A model generated the notes under the pieces. That model had not been told where the DNA came from. It did not search any database and saw nothing but the letters and a program-made list of their open reading frames with translations. The position numbers were made by a program, and so were the translations under genes. From Psilocybe azurescens (taxonomy: Eukaryota > Basidiomycota > Agaricomycetes > Agaricales > Agrocybaceae), in contig JAJIRX010000533.1 of assembly GCA_023853785.1 (NCBI GenBank), positions 620,001 to 684,000 on the forward strand: a stretch of DNA of 64,000 nucleotides, written 5' to 3'. Shown piece after piece: positions 1-10,418 of this stretch. Every line of letters starts with the position of its first letter. The stretch's first letter is position 1.

Positions 1-188
1 AAGATGTGGGGTTCATGAAGCGGTGAAGGTTCTGGTAGACACACAAGAGTAGCTGAAGGTTTGGAGGATGGCTAAAAACGGCGATTGTAAGTCCGAGATC
101 GACTAGGTCCGATTTGGAAATTGTGAATGAAGTGATCGCTTTGTGGTGCCTTGGAGTCCAACCTATGTAGCACGGTAAGAGCCGACCA

Positions 189-199
189 CTCCTTTATAA
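189..199 (+). promoter_or_regulatory. TATA box of the FAD oxidase
   Basis: TTTATAAAA lies about 40 bp upstream of the oxidase ATG at 237. Position and sequence fit a core promoter; no upstream activator site could be assigned. Confidence 0.5.
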
Positions 200-236
200 A
201 ACCTAATGCATTTCCCTCCTTCTAATCCATCTTCCA

Positions 237-3021
237 ATGTCTCCGACCTTCCCGCCACTGTCTAAAGAGCTCTACGAAGAACTTGGCTCTGCTTGTCGCG
301 GCCAGGTCTATCGTAGAGACGAACCTGGGTGAGACTTCATCTTTCCAAATGTTCTGAAGACTGAGATGCGTGTACATGCTCATTTCATTCGAATTGCAGG
401 TTCTCTGACTATTCGACCATATTTAATGGGAATGTAGTCAGCGCATCCAAGGCTGTCGTCTGTCCTTTGGATGCAGAGGATGTCAGCAAGTACACATCCC
501 GGCTCGTTATCTATTCGGAACAATCTCCAACTAATTAAATCACACTAGGATTGTACTGTTTTGCGTCAAACATTCCCTGTCACCGTCTGTCAAGGCTGGT
601 GGGTACGGAACCGCTGGGTGGGCTATCGGTGGTGATATAATCATTGATCTCAGCAAGCTGGTTGAGGTGGATATCGAGCCTCCGAATGAGGATGGCTCCT
701 TCACCAGCTTAAGCGATGTCGCGTCTGCCAATAGCAAAGGGAAAAAAGCACAGACCAATCTCTCTGTTGCTAGCTCTGGGAAGCGACGTAGGGAAGAGGA
801 TGCTAACCTTCGTCACTACGACTCCGCGTCTCTTGCTGTTGCTTCTTTTTTACGTGGCCCGCCTTTTCCGCGTTCCACATTGGGAGATGGACCGTCTCCG
901 AGCGTCCGACGGCGCATTGACCATCACGAATCATCTTCATCTTCTCTGTCTCCCGCACCCGTTATTTCACAGACATCCTCTGGTTCGTCCAATTCTGAGT
1001 CAGACTTTCGCGAACAATCATCCTCGACCGTTGCTACCACTCCATCACCGCCTCCTGGTGATAGTGCAACTATCGGAAATGTTATCCATTTGCCGACTGT
1101 ACCTATCAATAATGGTCTTCCGGGGGCCAACCCCTTCGGTTATCTCGACACCACAAATAACTTTCCTCCAGCTCCTCCGCCGACTGCTTTGCAGTCTTCG
1201 TATAATGCATCACCGATGCTGTCTTCCTGGGGCACCGCATCAAATTCTATATTCGCCAACGGTCCATTGAACTTTGGCCAGATGCAAATGCAAATCCCTG
1301 CCCAGGCTGAACCTATTCATCCACACGCATTCGTGACTTTTGGGGCGGGGATGAGGCAGAAAGAAATTGACACATATACCGCTCAGCAGAAACTCGAGGC
1401 GAGATATATCACGGGTAGTGGAGATGGAATCCCCTATCACGTCCCTTTGTAAGTGGAATGAGTGCCTTAATTAAAATTTTATATGGTTCCGCCAGACTAA
1501 CTCTCTTTATATTCAGTGCGGCGCACCCTGTGGGATCTTCTATCATGATTTTGGGAGGTTTCGGGTTTCTGAGCCGGCTCCATGGTTTGAGTGTCGACAA
1601 CCTTGTCGAAGTAGAGATGGTGCTAGCCGATGGTCGCATCGTGATTGCGAGTGAGAATGAATACACTGGTGCGCCACAGACCTTGTCCGGGAATAGGACA
1701 TCCCTAATAAAATGGACCACAGATCTTTTCTACGCCGTCCGGGGCGCTGGCCCTTGCTTCGGAATCGCGACCCGGTACAAGGCCAAGGCATACCCTGTTC
1801 CTGTCGTCTTCGCGGGTAACCTCATATAGTTCGTACCCCAAGTTTATATCTGTACTTAAGCATAACTTCATATTTCATTTCTCATCAGCCGTTTCAACAA
1901 GGCAACCGCTCCTTCTTTAATAAAGCACTTTCGAGACTGTGTCAAGGGTGCCCCACGCGAGCTGTATGCCAACGTTTTGCTTACGGCTGGGCCAGCCGGG
2001 AAGGACTCCTTGGTGGTAGTGCAAATGTGCTATGTCGGCCCCAAGGAAAAGGGCCAAGAGTATCTTGCGGCCATATCTTCCTGGGATGGAGAGCGTTGCT
2101 TGCTGAATGAAGTCAATGAGAAGAGTTTCTTGCACCAACAGGACAGTGTTGCCCAAGTCCTCCGTGGAAAAGGTGCACCGTATATGTTGCCTCTGATTTG
2201 ACCAGGGCTAAATGTATTTATCTTTCGCAGCTGGTCGACAGTGGTTCATACGTTCGGCGTTGATATCCTCATTGCCTGATGACATCATCAACGAGACTGT
2301 CCTACAGTTCGCAGATACTCCAGTTGGCTGTAGTATGTGCCCTCCTTGGGACCCTTCCTTCTTTGTAGTTATTAACATTTTTGTAAAATGCAGCCTGGCT
2401 CTTCGAACTAGCTGGTGGGGCGATCAGTGATTTCGAACATACTTGCATACCCAAATCTCAGCGTGAGGCTTCTTTTACGATTGCTGCACTCCATCAGTGG
2501 GAGATGGAGATAGACGATGACCGCTGCATCGACTCTGCGGAAGAAGTGAGCCTTTACCTACATCTCTTTGTCTTTATGACTGTTTCGGAAATCATTGTTC
2601 ATCTCGTAGAGTTTGGCTCAGTTACTTACTGTCTTCTTTTCTTAGTGGATTGCAGGGACTCTGAAGCCGGTGCATGTAGGAGGACCCCTCCCAAGCGTGA
2701 GTCATCTCCAATCCATCTCCAGACAAATTCAACCCTTCCACACCCAATTCCTTTACGTTATCATTACTGATACACATCATATTCTTTTTCTAGTTCCTCG
2801 GCCGTCACGAACCAGCTGAGCGAGTCAAAGCTTGCTTCGGGTCAAACTGGTCGCGCCTGTGCGAGATCAAGGGCTTTTACGACCCGAAGAATCTGTTCAA
2901 GAATTCTTTCTGGCCTCTCGATGCTGCGGGCGAGATCATGGAGCCGCAGACGCATGAGCCTCCTACGCCCGAGTTCTTAACGACGTCTGTTCGTGGACAA
3001 AAGCGCAAAATTTTCACCTAA
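237..3021 (+). CDS. BBE-like FAD-linked oxidase with a long disordered insertion
   Basis: Secondary-metabolism or sugar-type oxidoreductase of the FAD_binding_4 (PCMH/VAO) family, probably oxidising an alcohol or sugar with FAD; the substrate is unknown. Start ATG at 237 follows a TATA-like box. Exons join at 328/400, about 488/549, 1450/1518 and further sites down to the TAA at 3019-3021. The FAD core is seen as KAGGYGTAGWAIGGDIIIDL, then FVTFGAGMRQKEIDTYTA, GDGIPYHVP, HPVGSSIMILGGFGFLSR and FYAVRGAGPCFGIAT. The C-terminus has the BBE-type signature KGFYDPKNLFKNSFWP. Odd points: between the DLSKLVEVDIE strand and the VTFGAG strand lies an insertion of roughly 200 residues, rich in Ser/Pro/Thr/Asn, with a basic KRRREED cluster. 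The usual covalent-flavin His of an RxGGH motif is Tyr here (AGGY). I see no signal peptide. Family assignment is firm; exact exon ends are approximate. Confidence 0.85.
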
Positions 3022-3981
3022 AGCCACTCGCATGCGAAAAGTTTGGATTCCTCTGCTTCTACATCGATTTTTCGCCCTGGAAAGGCGTAAGATCTGGGAC
3101 TTTGCTCGCCTATACTCTTCCCTGCAATCATCGCTTTGTACTTTCATTCGACGTTTTCCCACTCGTCGTATATGCGGGTTTTTTTGCTTTATTTCTTGGT
3201 CTTGAGATTGCAGGGGGATTTGTACTATTTATCATCGCGCTATTCAGGAGGACAGCATTCCCGACTCGATCTAAATGTTCCCAAATTCATACAATATCAT
3301 GTATCCCGGATATCCAATCATGAATGACACCTGGCTTCACCCTCATATTGGAAAGATGACTTAATATTATTGCTACAGTCGTGGACAATCAAACTCAACT
3401 AAAAAAATCAACTTTTATTGGTGGCCCTGAAAACCATCGGAATCGGTAGAATTCCATTTAAGGAGCTTCCCGACCAACGTTCTCCAACGTTCAGCTCATC
3501 TTATCGAGCCGTTCCCCTTTAAATTACCAATTAGGGAATGTATGTATACCCTGAAATAATAGCCGGACCTTTAAAAACCGGTAAAAACTTGAAAAATAGC
3601 GGAATCGCTTTCTTTTTTTGAAGAGCGGAGGATCCCAAAGTTTGGTGGGATTTTATCGAGCCGTTCCTCCCCAACAAAATTCACAAAATCCTACTGCCTA
3701 AGCCACAAATTACTGATTACTTATTGTATGGCGAAGAAGGCAAAGAGAGACATTACCGGCCTTCGGCATCAATCAAAGACAACTTCCCATGCCCACCCTT
3801 GGGTTAAGGCGCCTATTTAAAATGGACCGACGAGATTTTAAGAGCGAGCAAACTCAATAATATTGAACAGACTCCGGATCTCAATACTATCAACCTGTGA
3901 AGAAACATCCCCCTTGTATCTCATCTCATCAACCAAACTACCCCTTACAGTGCGTCCATACTGAGTGATTGAAGGCAAAAT
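3022..3981. other. Intergenic, no gene seen
   Basis: Contains only short open frames with no recognisable protein. Two small repeats are visible: TTATCGAGCCGTTCC occurs at about 3501-3515 and again at about 3653-3667, and CCAACGTTC is doubled near 3474-3492. The stretch separates the 3' ends of the oxidase (+) and the secreted protein (-), so it holds both terminators. Confidence 0.5.
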
Positions 3982-4272
3982 TTAAATCTTCTTCGCATTG
4001 GCGATCTTCTTCTTGGCAGCAGCAGTAGCGGCCTTGGTGCAGCACAGCGTCTTGATGCCTGTGGCGCAGCACGCACCGTCGCCGCAGGCTCCTCTGTCGA
4101 TTTCGGTGTAGCCCTGGGCGCAGGAGCCGGCGCAGAAGGGTGCGGTTCCTTCCCAGTGGCAGCCGGAGGGCGGGGTGCCATCTTGCGCAGCCTGGAGCCC
4201 GGCGGCGGTGCCCTCGGACGGGGAGGCCAGGACGACGGTGGCGAGGACGCTGAGTACGATGAAGAATTTCAT
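3982..4272 (-). CDS. Small secreted cysteine-rich protein
   Basis: A 96-residue single-exon protein. The start is the ATG at 4272, giving MKFFIVLSVLATVVLASP, a clear signal peptide; the open frame extends upstream but without a better start. The mature part holds eight cysteines in a GCHWEG..PFCAGSC..GACGDGACC..LCC arrangement, followed by an Ala/Lys-rich tail ending KKKIANAKKI. This pattern is one I know from small secreted proteins of unknown function in agaricomycetes; four disulfides are likely. A role in substrate, host or microbial interaction is inference only. The basic tail is unusual and could bind nucleic acid, wall polymers or membranes. A TATAAAAGG box lies about 200 bp upstream. 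Confidence 0.8.
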   Translation of the reverse strand: MKFFIVLSVLATVVLASPSEGTAAGLQAAQDGTPPSGCHWEGTAPFCAGSCAQGYTEIDRGACGDGACCATGIKTLCCTKAATAAAKKKIANAKKI

Positions 4273-4474
4273 TCTGTGCTGGATAAGACGAGATTTTGTC
4301 AGTGGGTGAATTTCAAGCAACACTATAAGTCAAGCATCCGTACTTTGAAATTTGCAACCTGTGCATTCAATGAAGTTCATCAGCATGCTAGGAAATTTTT
4401 TCAAGAAGAGGGAAGGAAGGTCCTCACAGTGATAGACGAAATATTTCGCTGAAGAATCTGTGCCGCTTCTCCCT

Positions 4475-4486
4475 CCTTTTATACAT
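4475..4486 (-). promoter_or_regulatory. TATA box of the small secreted protein
   Basis: On the minus strand TATAAAAGG lies about 205 bp upstream of the ATG at 4272, followed by a pyrimidine/purine-biased leader. The distance implies a 5' UTR of about 170 nt. Confidence 0.45.
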
Positions 4487-4489
4487 TTT

Positions 4490-5717
4490 TTCTTCCCCTG
4501 CCTCGCATGCCAATTACCACTCTAGCATCTAGTTCAGCCAATTCCTACCCTGAAAGGGGATGAGCTAAACTAATATGTCAGTCAGTACTTACTAATTGAC
4601 ATCTACATTCTTCTGGATGATTTGGTATGTCGCAAACAAGTCATATTTTGTGTGAATTGCCGGGTTAATCCGTATGTTAAACCCCTTTGTCTCGTTGAAC
4701 TTTGCCAGACCACAACCAATGGGCGAAAGCGGAGTTCGTATTTGGAAGTTAGTAGTTGGTGGCTCGAGTTTAGTGATTTGATAGGCTACTTTTTGCCTTT
4801 GATAGATGGCCAAGACCACGTTAAGACGAATAAATTGCTGCCAGTGCGGGTGGGACATATACAGAAGGAATAAATAGACACTATCCTAATGGAAGCTTGC
4901 GCTAAATATGAGCTATAACTTTGAACTTGTCTCATTAAAACCATTCAACATCGATCACCGGATTTGTGGGTGGACCAGGCTGTCTGAGATACTTGTCACA
5001 TCTACTCAATAAGAAGTATCGGACACTGATCTAATCACAATAATTATACCATGTTTTTGGGCGTAACTATGTACTTGATAAGAGACAAATAGAGGATGTA
5101 TACATCTACACTACACCGATCCATATATTTTGTCTGCGAGAAAAGAGAGAGAGTTGAAAAGAAAAGCAAAAAGAGGAGAAAGAGGTGGAAGAAAGAAAGA
5201 ATAAACAAGAAAAAGCCAACGAGATATGAGTTGTGGCATCGATGTTGATGATGAGTAGAGCGAGATACACGTGTTATGTACATACATGATTGTCGATAGA
5301 GATTGAGTTTGTGATTTCCGAGAGATAGATGGGCCAGTGTGATGGTGTGATGAGATGAGAGTGAAAATGGAAATGATGAGAAATGATGAGTAGATGTAGA
5401 GCAATGCTTGATCCCTTGAAAGCCTGAAGTATGCCATGAGGGGAGATGCGAGGAGTGTCGGTGAGGAGGAGTGGGATAGATGAATGAAGAGCGAGCCATA
5501 GAAAGCAAGAGGAAAACAAATACAAAAAGAAATATACAACATTAAATCACAGCAGAGGTCCGATAAAAAAGAATGGAAAAAGAAAACAAAAAAAAAGAAA
5601 CAGAGAAAGAGAAAGAGAGAAAAGATGCAATGATGGAATCCAACAACATGTCAGCAAAACGCCAAATAGAATACAACGACTGTAACCACGGCGCTCAACG
5701 ACAACTATAACAGCAGC
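4490..5717. other. Intergenic; purine-rich 3' flank of the GEF gene
   Basis: No supported gene. From about 5130 to 5640 the plus strand is strongly purine-rich (runs of GAGAAAGAGA type), so the minus strand, the 3' flank of the GEF gene, is pyrimidine-rich. Open frames here are low-complexity artefacts of that bias. Confidence 0.5.
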
Positions 5718-8700
5718 CTATCCCCCAATCGAGAGCGGCTCCAAGAAGCTCGCGAGCGCCCAGCCCACCACCCCGTTCCCATCCCTACAAAGCAACAAGC
5801 AGTCCTCGCCATCGTCCACATACAGCGGCAGCTTGGGGTGTATGCTCGGGTGCCCCGCCTCCTGCAGCACCTCGTACAGCGCGCCCTCCTTGAGCGTGAA
5901 GAACGGGAACGAGTAGTACGCGACGGACGCGGGCGGCTTGCACGGGTGGATCACCTGGCAGATGTACTTCGCGGGCTTGGACACCCACGAGTCGCGCTGC
6001 GAGGCGGTGAGGGGCTGCGGGTCTGGCGGGGGCGCGGTTGCATTGGGGTTTGAGGCCGGGTTGGTGGAAGAAGGGGCACCGGTGAAGAAGGACGTGATCG
6101 ATTTGACGGACCCCGAGCGTTTCCGAGCGTGCTCCTTCGACTTTCGTTTCGGGCTCGACTCGACCGGCCTGTGTGGCTTCGTCAGGCGTCTCGTCTCCGT
6201 CTCCCTATCTCTATCCCGATCTCGGCCCCGCTCGCTTTGTCGTATCGTCGTTGTCTCTGAGGGGTACTGCTGTTGCTGCTGTTGCTGCTGCTGATGGTGG
6301 ACCTGATAGTCCTCCCACGATTCCTCTGCGCCATTGGGAGTGGCAGTCTGATAATGCGCACGATCACGATCACGATCACGTTCGCCATCGACCACGTATC
6401 GGCCACCGTTCGCCTGCGTCTGGGACAGGCTCAGCGGCATCGATTTCATCCGCGTGATACCCTGCCTTGGGCTCGGGCTCGATTCTCTTCCTCCTCCACT
6501 ACCAGCAGCAGGCGGCGAGTACGGATACTGCGCGCCCCCATAAGGCGGCGGCATCATGCCCCCTGCCCATGCAGCGCGATGTACTCCGCAAACTCCTCCG
6601 CCATCCCGTGGCCCTGCGTCCGCCGCCGCGCAGGTGGGGTTCTCGCACCACCACCAGCCCCAGCAGCGGCAGTAGCGGCGGCACGGATGTGCGCGCCGTC
6701 CTGCGATGATGGCCGCCGCCCGTTCCCATTTCCATTCCCATTCCCGTTAGGGCTGTGGTTGTAGCTACCACCCACACTCCCGCTCCCGTTCTTGCTGCTC
6801 GGGAGGGCGCTGGCGTCGCTCGCGCCCCGCCCACGTCCTCTCTCCCTGTCCCTGTCCCGTTCCTTCCGCCCGTCCTTCTCTCGTTCCCGTTCTCTATCCC
6901 GGTGCACGGGTATAGGCACGGAGCCTAACGGCAGCGGGCCCGAGACGCTATACATCGACGCGCCGCCGCCGAACATCGATCCCGTCACGAGCGAGGGCGC
7001 ATATCCCGGGCCGGAGCCCGAGACAGCATTGGTCGTCGAAGTCGCAGTCGAGGCGCCGGCCGCGGGAGAGTAGGAGCTAATCGACGACTTCTTGTGCACA
7101 GGCGAGTGCGCCGGCTCGAGCGCGGCGAACATGGACTGCACAGTCACCGCTGCCGCCCCCGCTCCTCCTCCTCCTCCTCCTGTGCTGGTGGTCTTGCTGT
7201 TCCCATTACTATGCCCGCTTGATTTGGAATTAAGTTTCTCCAGCTTGCTGCCACTGTTGCCGCTGCTCTCGCTCTCTCTTCTGTTTTTCGTCGTTGGGGG
7301 CGGCGGCGTCGAGAAGTTGGGCGTCATGGGCATGTAGTACCCCGGATACGCGAAATACTCGGCAAAGTCGGTCTGCGCCGCCGGCGGTGTCGCGGTCGCG
7401 GTCGCTGTGGAGGGCACGCTCGAGCTCGACGCCGCCGGGTACTGGTACGTGTAGTAATACGTCCTCGGCGTCGGCTGGACATGCGGGACCGGGAGCGCCA
7501 CGCCGAGCGCCTTGACGACCTCGTCCACGTCCGCCCAGCGCGCGCACCACACCGCGCACGTCTCCTCCCAGCCGACGTTCAGCTCGCTCTCGACGCGCAG
7601 CATCTCCCAGAGCTCGGCCCAGTGCTCCTTGACGTCCTTCCAGAAGCGCGTCTGGATGCCCGCGAGGCGGAGCACGAAGATCTGGAAGCCGCGGTGCAGG
7701 AGGCGCAGGTACGCCGGGAGCTCCGCCGCGAGCTGGCCGCGCAGCGCGAGGTAGTTGGTCGACGCGGCGAGGAGCGACGCGGGCGGGCGGTTCTTCTGGC
7801 TGACGGGCATGGTGAGCAGGTGGTAGTGGTACGGCTCCTGCTCGTTCATGGACGCGAGCAGCTTGAGCGGCTGGTTCATGGTCATGAGGAGGTGCGCCAT
7901 GTCCTTCAGCAGCCGCTCGTTGATGGCGGCCTCGAGGTCGGCGGAGAGCGGCATGAGCTTCTGGCGCACGACGTCGACGAACGCCTCGAACGCCTCGGAG
8001 CGCTGGTCCGCGGACAGCCCGATCACCTTCCCGAAGGAGAGCGCCCACGTGCGCAGGGCGAGCATCATGTTGGACATCATCTTGCCCCAGTCGACCACGT
8101 TTCGCGCGAACTGCTGCGCGAACACCTCGATCTGCTTCAGCTCCGCCTGCATCGCCTCCACCTGCGCTGCCTCCCCGCCGCCGCCGTTGCCGCCTTCAGC
8201 TCCTGCCGCCCCTCCGTCCCCGTTGCCGTTCGCTGCGGCGAGCGCAGACGCCCGCATCGTCGCGGCCGTGACGCCCCCGTGCCTGAGGCTCTTCACTTTG
8301 CTCAGACTAACACTCGCCGACACGCCCACCGGCGCGCTCGGCTTCTTACCCTTTGCTCGTCAGCACGTCCTTCACGACCTCCGCCCTCCGCCGCCCCTCG
8401 TTCACGTTCCGCGCCAGCTCCTCGATGCGCTCGCGCGCCGCGCGAGGTTCTCCTTGTCCGGGTGCGCGTCCGCCGTCTCGTCGATGATCGTGTTCAGGAG
8501 CAGCGGGTACTTGAGCAGCCGCTGCACGGCTTGATGAGGAGCGAGGCGAGGTCCCACGCGTGCGAGAGCTCCGACGCGACGCGCTGCGTGTAGCTCAGGT
8601 ACGCGGCGAGCGCGGGCGTCTGCGGGAGGCTCTGCAGGTGCTGCAGCGCGCTCGGGTGCCGCGTGATGTACTGCTTGTACGGGCGTTCCCATAACGGTAC

Positions 8701-10418
8701 CTAAAGAGAATGAATATGACTTGTAAAAAAGAAAGAAAGAAAACGGGACTGGACATACACATTCCAAAAACAGCGCGCCGATATAATCATCGCCCTGCCC
8801 GCCCTCGACCACATTGCCCAGCGCAAACTCAAGCTTCTCCGCAAACATATCCGAAAGAATGGCCAGTTCCTCGATGTTGCTGAATATGACCTTCACGTCC
8901 TCCGGCGCCATAGGCAGGCCGAGCGACGCGGTGGAAGAGTCGGACGAGGTGGAGACTGTGCGGGTCGAAGACCCAGAGCCGGAGGAGGGTGGCGATACCG
9001 GCACGCTCTGTAGCATCGCTGTGTGGCCTAGAGGGCGAGTCGAGTCGAGAAGGAAGGTTTAGTTAGTTTAGTCTCTTGGTTTTTGTTTCATCTCCAAGAG
9101 TGGATCAGAGAAATTAAAAAGTATAGTGCAGCAGGTGGAGAAGAGCGGAGTCTGTCTAGTTAGACTATCTCGGAGCTCTAGATACAGCCTAACAGGTTAT
9201 GAATAAGCTGTATCGTAATCCGTTCTATCGCATGACAGAATTTATGATAGGGCGCAGGGACAGGCCTCCTACATAATGATAACGATAGTGCTTTGGCAAC
9301 AAATTGCAATGGAAATGTCAATGGCAACAAGTGAAATGTGAATGTGACCATCGATCGCTCGTGCGTGCCTAATCCGTCTTTTGACAGAAAAAAAAACGAA
9401 GAGAATGCACTGCTGCACAGTGCAGAGTAACACGGGGGTGTGGATGATCACTCTCGGACACAGACTCCCTCGGGATTATTCGGGCAGGGTCAGAGCAAGC
9501 AACGAGTGGGCACATTCGTCCGCAGGTAGCTCTATGGACTGCACGCGTTGAATGGCCGTCTGTCTCGCAGTAGTAGTACCAGAGTACGCACACAACACCC
9601 TCCCAGTGCCAATAACGCCACAGAAAGAAAAAAAAAGGAACGTAAATAATAAAAGAAAACTTACCTAGGGCCAGCGGAATATGTACCTCGCGAATGAGCG
9701 CGAGATCAGACGCATAAGCTCTCTCTGACGAGAGTAACTCGTGCATCGCATGGTGTCTTTTCGACATGGTCGGCGGTGGTGGGTGGTGTGACGACGCCAC
9801 CGACGTCGGGGCCGTGGTGTTGGTGTTGCTGTCCACGTTGGATTCAAGGATGGAATCATCTTCGAGGTTGATGCTGAGTGGCGTCTCCGGTCTCTCGGGC
9901 AGCTCTTTCGAGAGGAGGTCCACGGTGACGCCGTTGAGGTTGAGATTGAGCAGGGACGGCCGCTGCATCTGCTTCTCGTCGTCAACGAGGACGAGCGGGT
10001 CGATGAGGCCGTTGAGGGACGGGAAGCTGTTGTGACGGTCGCGCATTTGAAAGTGCGCTGGGAGGAGCGTAAGGTCGGATATAGAGGCGAGGTCGTCCGT
10101 CGGTGTCTGGGGTGACACAGGGGAGTCTAGGGTGAGGGTGGAGGTGTTACTTGAGGCTACTGCCGAGTTTGAGTGTGAGACAGTGGAGGAGGATTGGGTG
10201 GATGTGGATATGGACCTGGGTGGTGGACGGAGCGGAGAGCGGAGGGGGAGCGAGGGTGGTGATGGTGTAGAGGAGGAAGAAGTTGTGAAGAGCGGAGAGG
10301 GTCTAGTATACACGCGGTGTGAACGAGGCGAGGTGGTAGAGGTGGTTGGAGTGATATCTGCAGAGGTCGAAGGCCCTGGGATTGCCTCCGCCGCTGCGAG
10401 TGCTACATTGTCGTCCAT
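5718..10418 (-). CDS. RhoGEF (DH) - BAR - SH3-like protein, Cdc42/Rho GEF
   Basis: About 1,330 residues. Start ATG at 10418. Exon 1 (10418-9665) encodes a Ser/Pro-rich tail and the first DH helix (HAMHELLSSERAYASDLALI). Exon 2 is 9027-8759, exon 3 is 8700-5718. DH continues with WDLASLLIKP then VQRLLKYPLLL, the hallmark KPVQRLLKYP of Dbl domains. A BAR domain follows (FARNVVDWGKMMSNMMLALR.. through ETCAVWCARWADVDEVVKALG), then a low-complexity stretch with Arg-Asp and Gln runs, and a C-terminal SH3-like module (KPAKYICQVIHPCKPP.. GVVGWALASFLEPL). This DH-BAR layout resembles fission yeast Gef1 and animal Tuba, GEFs for Cdc42 in polarity; the exact GTPase is inferred. Four apparent single-base breaks interrupt the frame: at 8525-8530 (inside KPVQR), at 8434-8440, at about 8348, and in the C5 run 6559-6563. 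The frame is open and conserved on both sides of each, so sequence error is likelier than decay. Confidence 0.85.
6266..6294 (+). repeat. CTG/TTG trinucleotide run encoding poly-Gln
   Basis: An interrupted CTG/TTG run on the plus strand encodes a stretch of nine glutamines on the minus strand in the disordered part of the GEF, between BAR and SH3. Confidence 0.8.
6361..6380 (+). repeat. GATCAC hexamer repeat encoding Arg-Asp dipeptides
   Basis: About three copies of CGATCA in tandem encode RDRDRDR on the minus strand. The same protein has further Arg-Asp-Arg-Glu runs (for example near 6200 and 6880), suggesting expansion of a charged linker. Confidence 0.75.
9028..9664 (-). other. Unusually long intron (637 bp) in the GEF gene
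   Basis: The donor after CTGGCCCTAG is GTAAGT, and the acceptor CCTCTAG leads straight into GCCACACAGCG, joining PLALG to HTAMLQS in frame within the DH domain. The other introns of this window are mostly 45-120 bp. No additional exon is needed to keep the DH domain whole. Confidence 0.6.

Noticed and set aside
6554..6557. Stop at 6554 overlapping an ATG at 6557, as if two genes met on the minus strand
   Set aside because: The SH3-bearing frame continues the GEF protein (HGQG | MMPPPYGG) if the C5 run 6559-6563 has one more base; one broken gene is simpler than two overlapping ones.
7481..8593. 370-codon plus-strand frame opposite the GEF gene
   Set aside because: Arg/Glu/Leu-rich antisense shadow of GC-rich BAR coding sequence; the minus strand carries the conserved domains.
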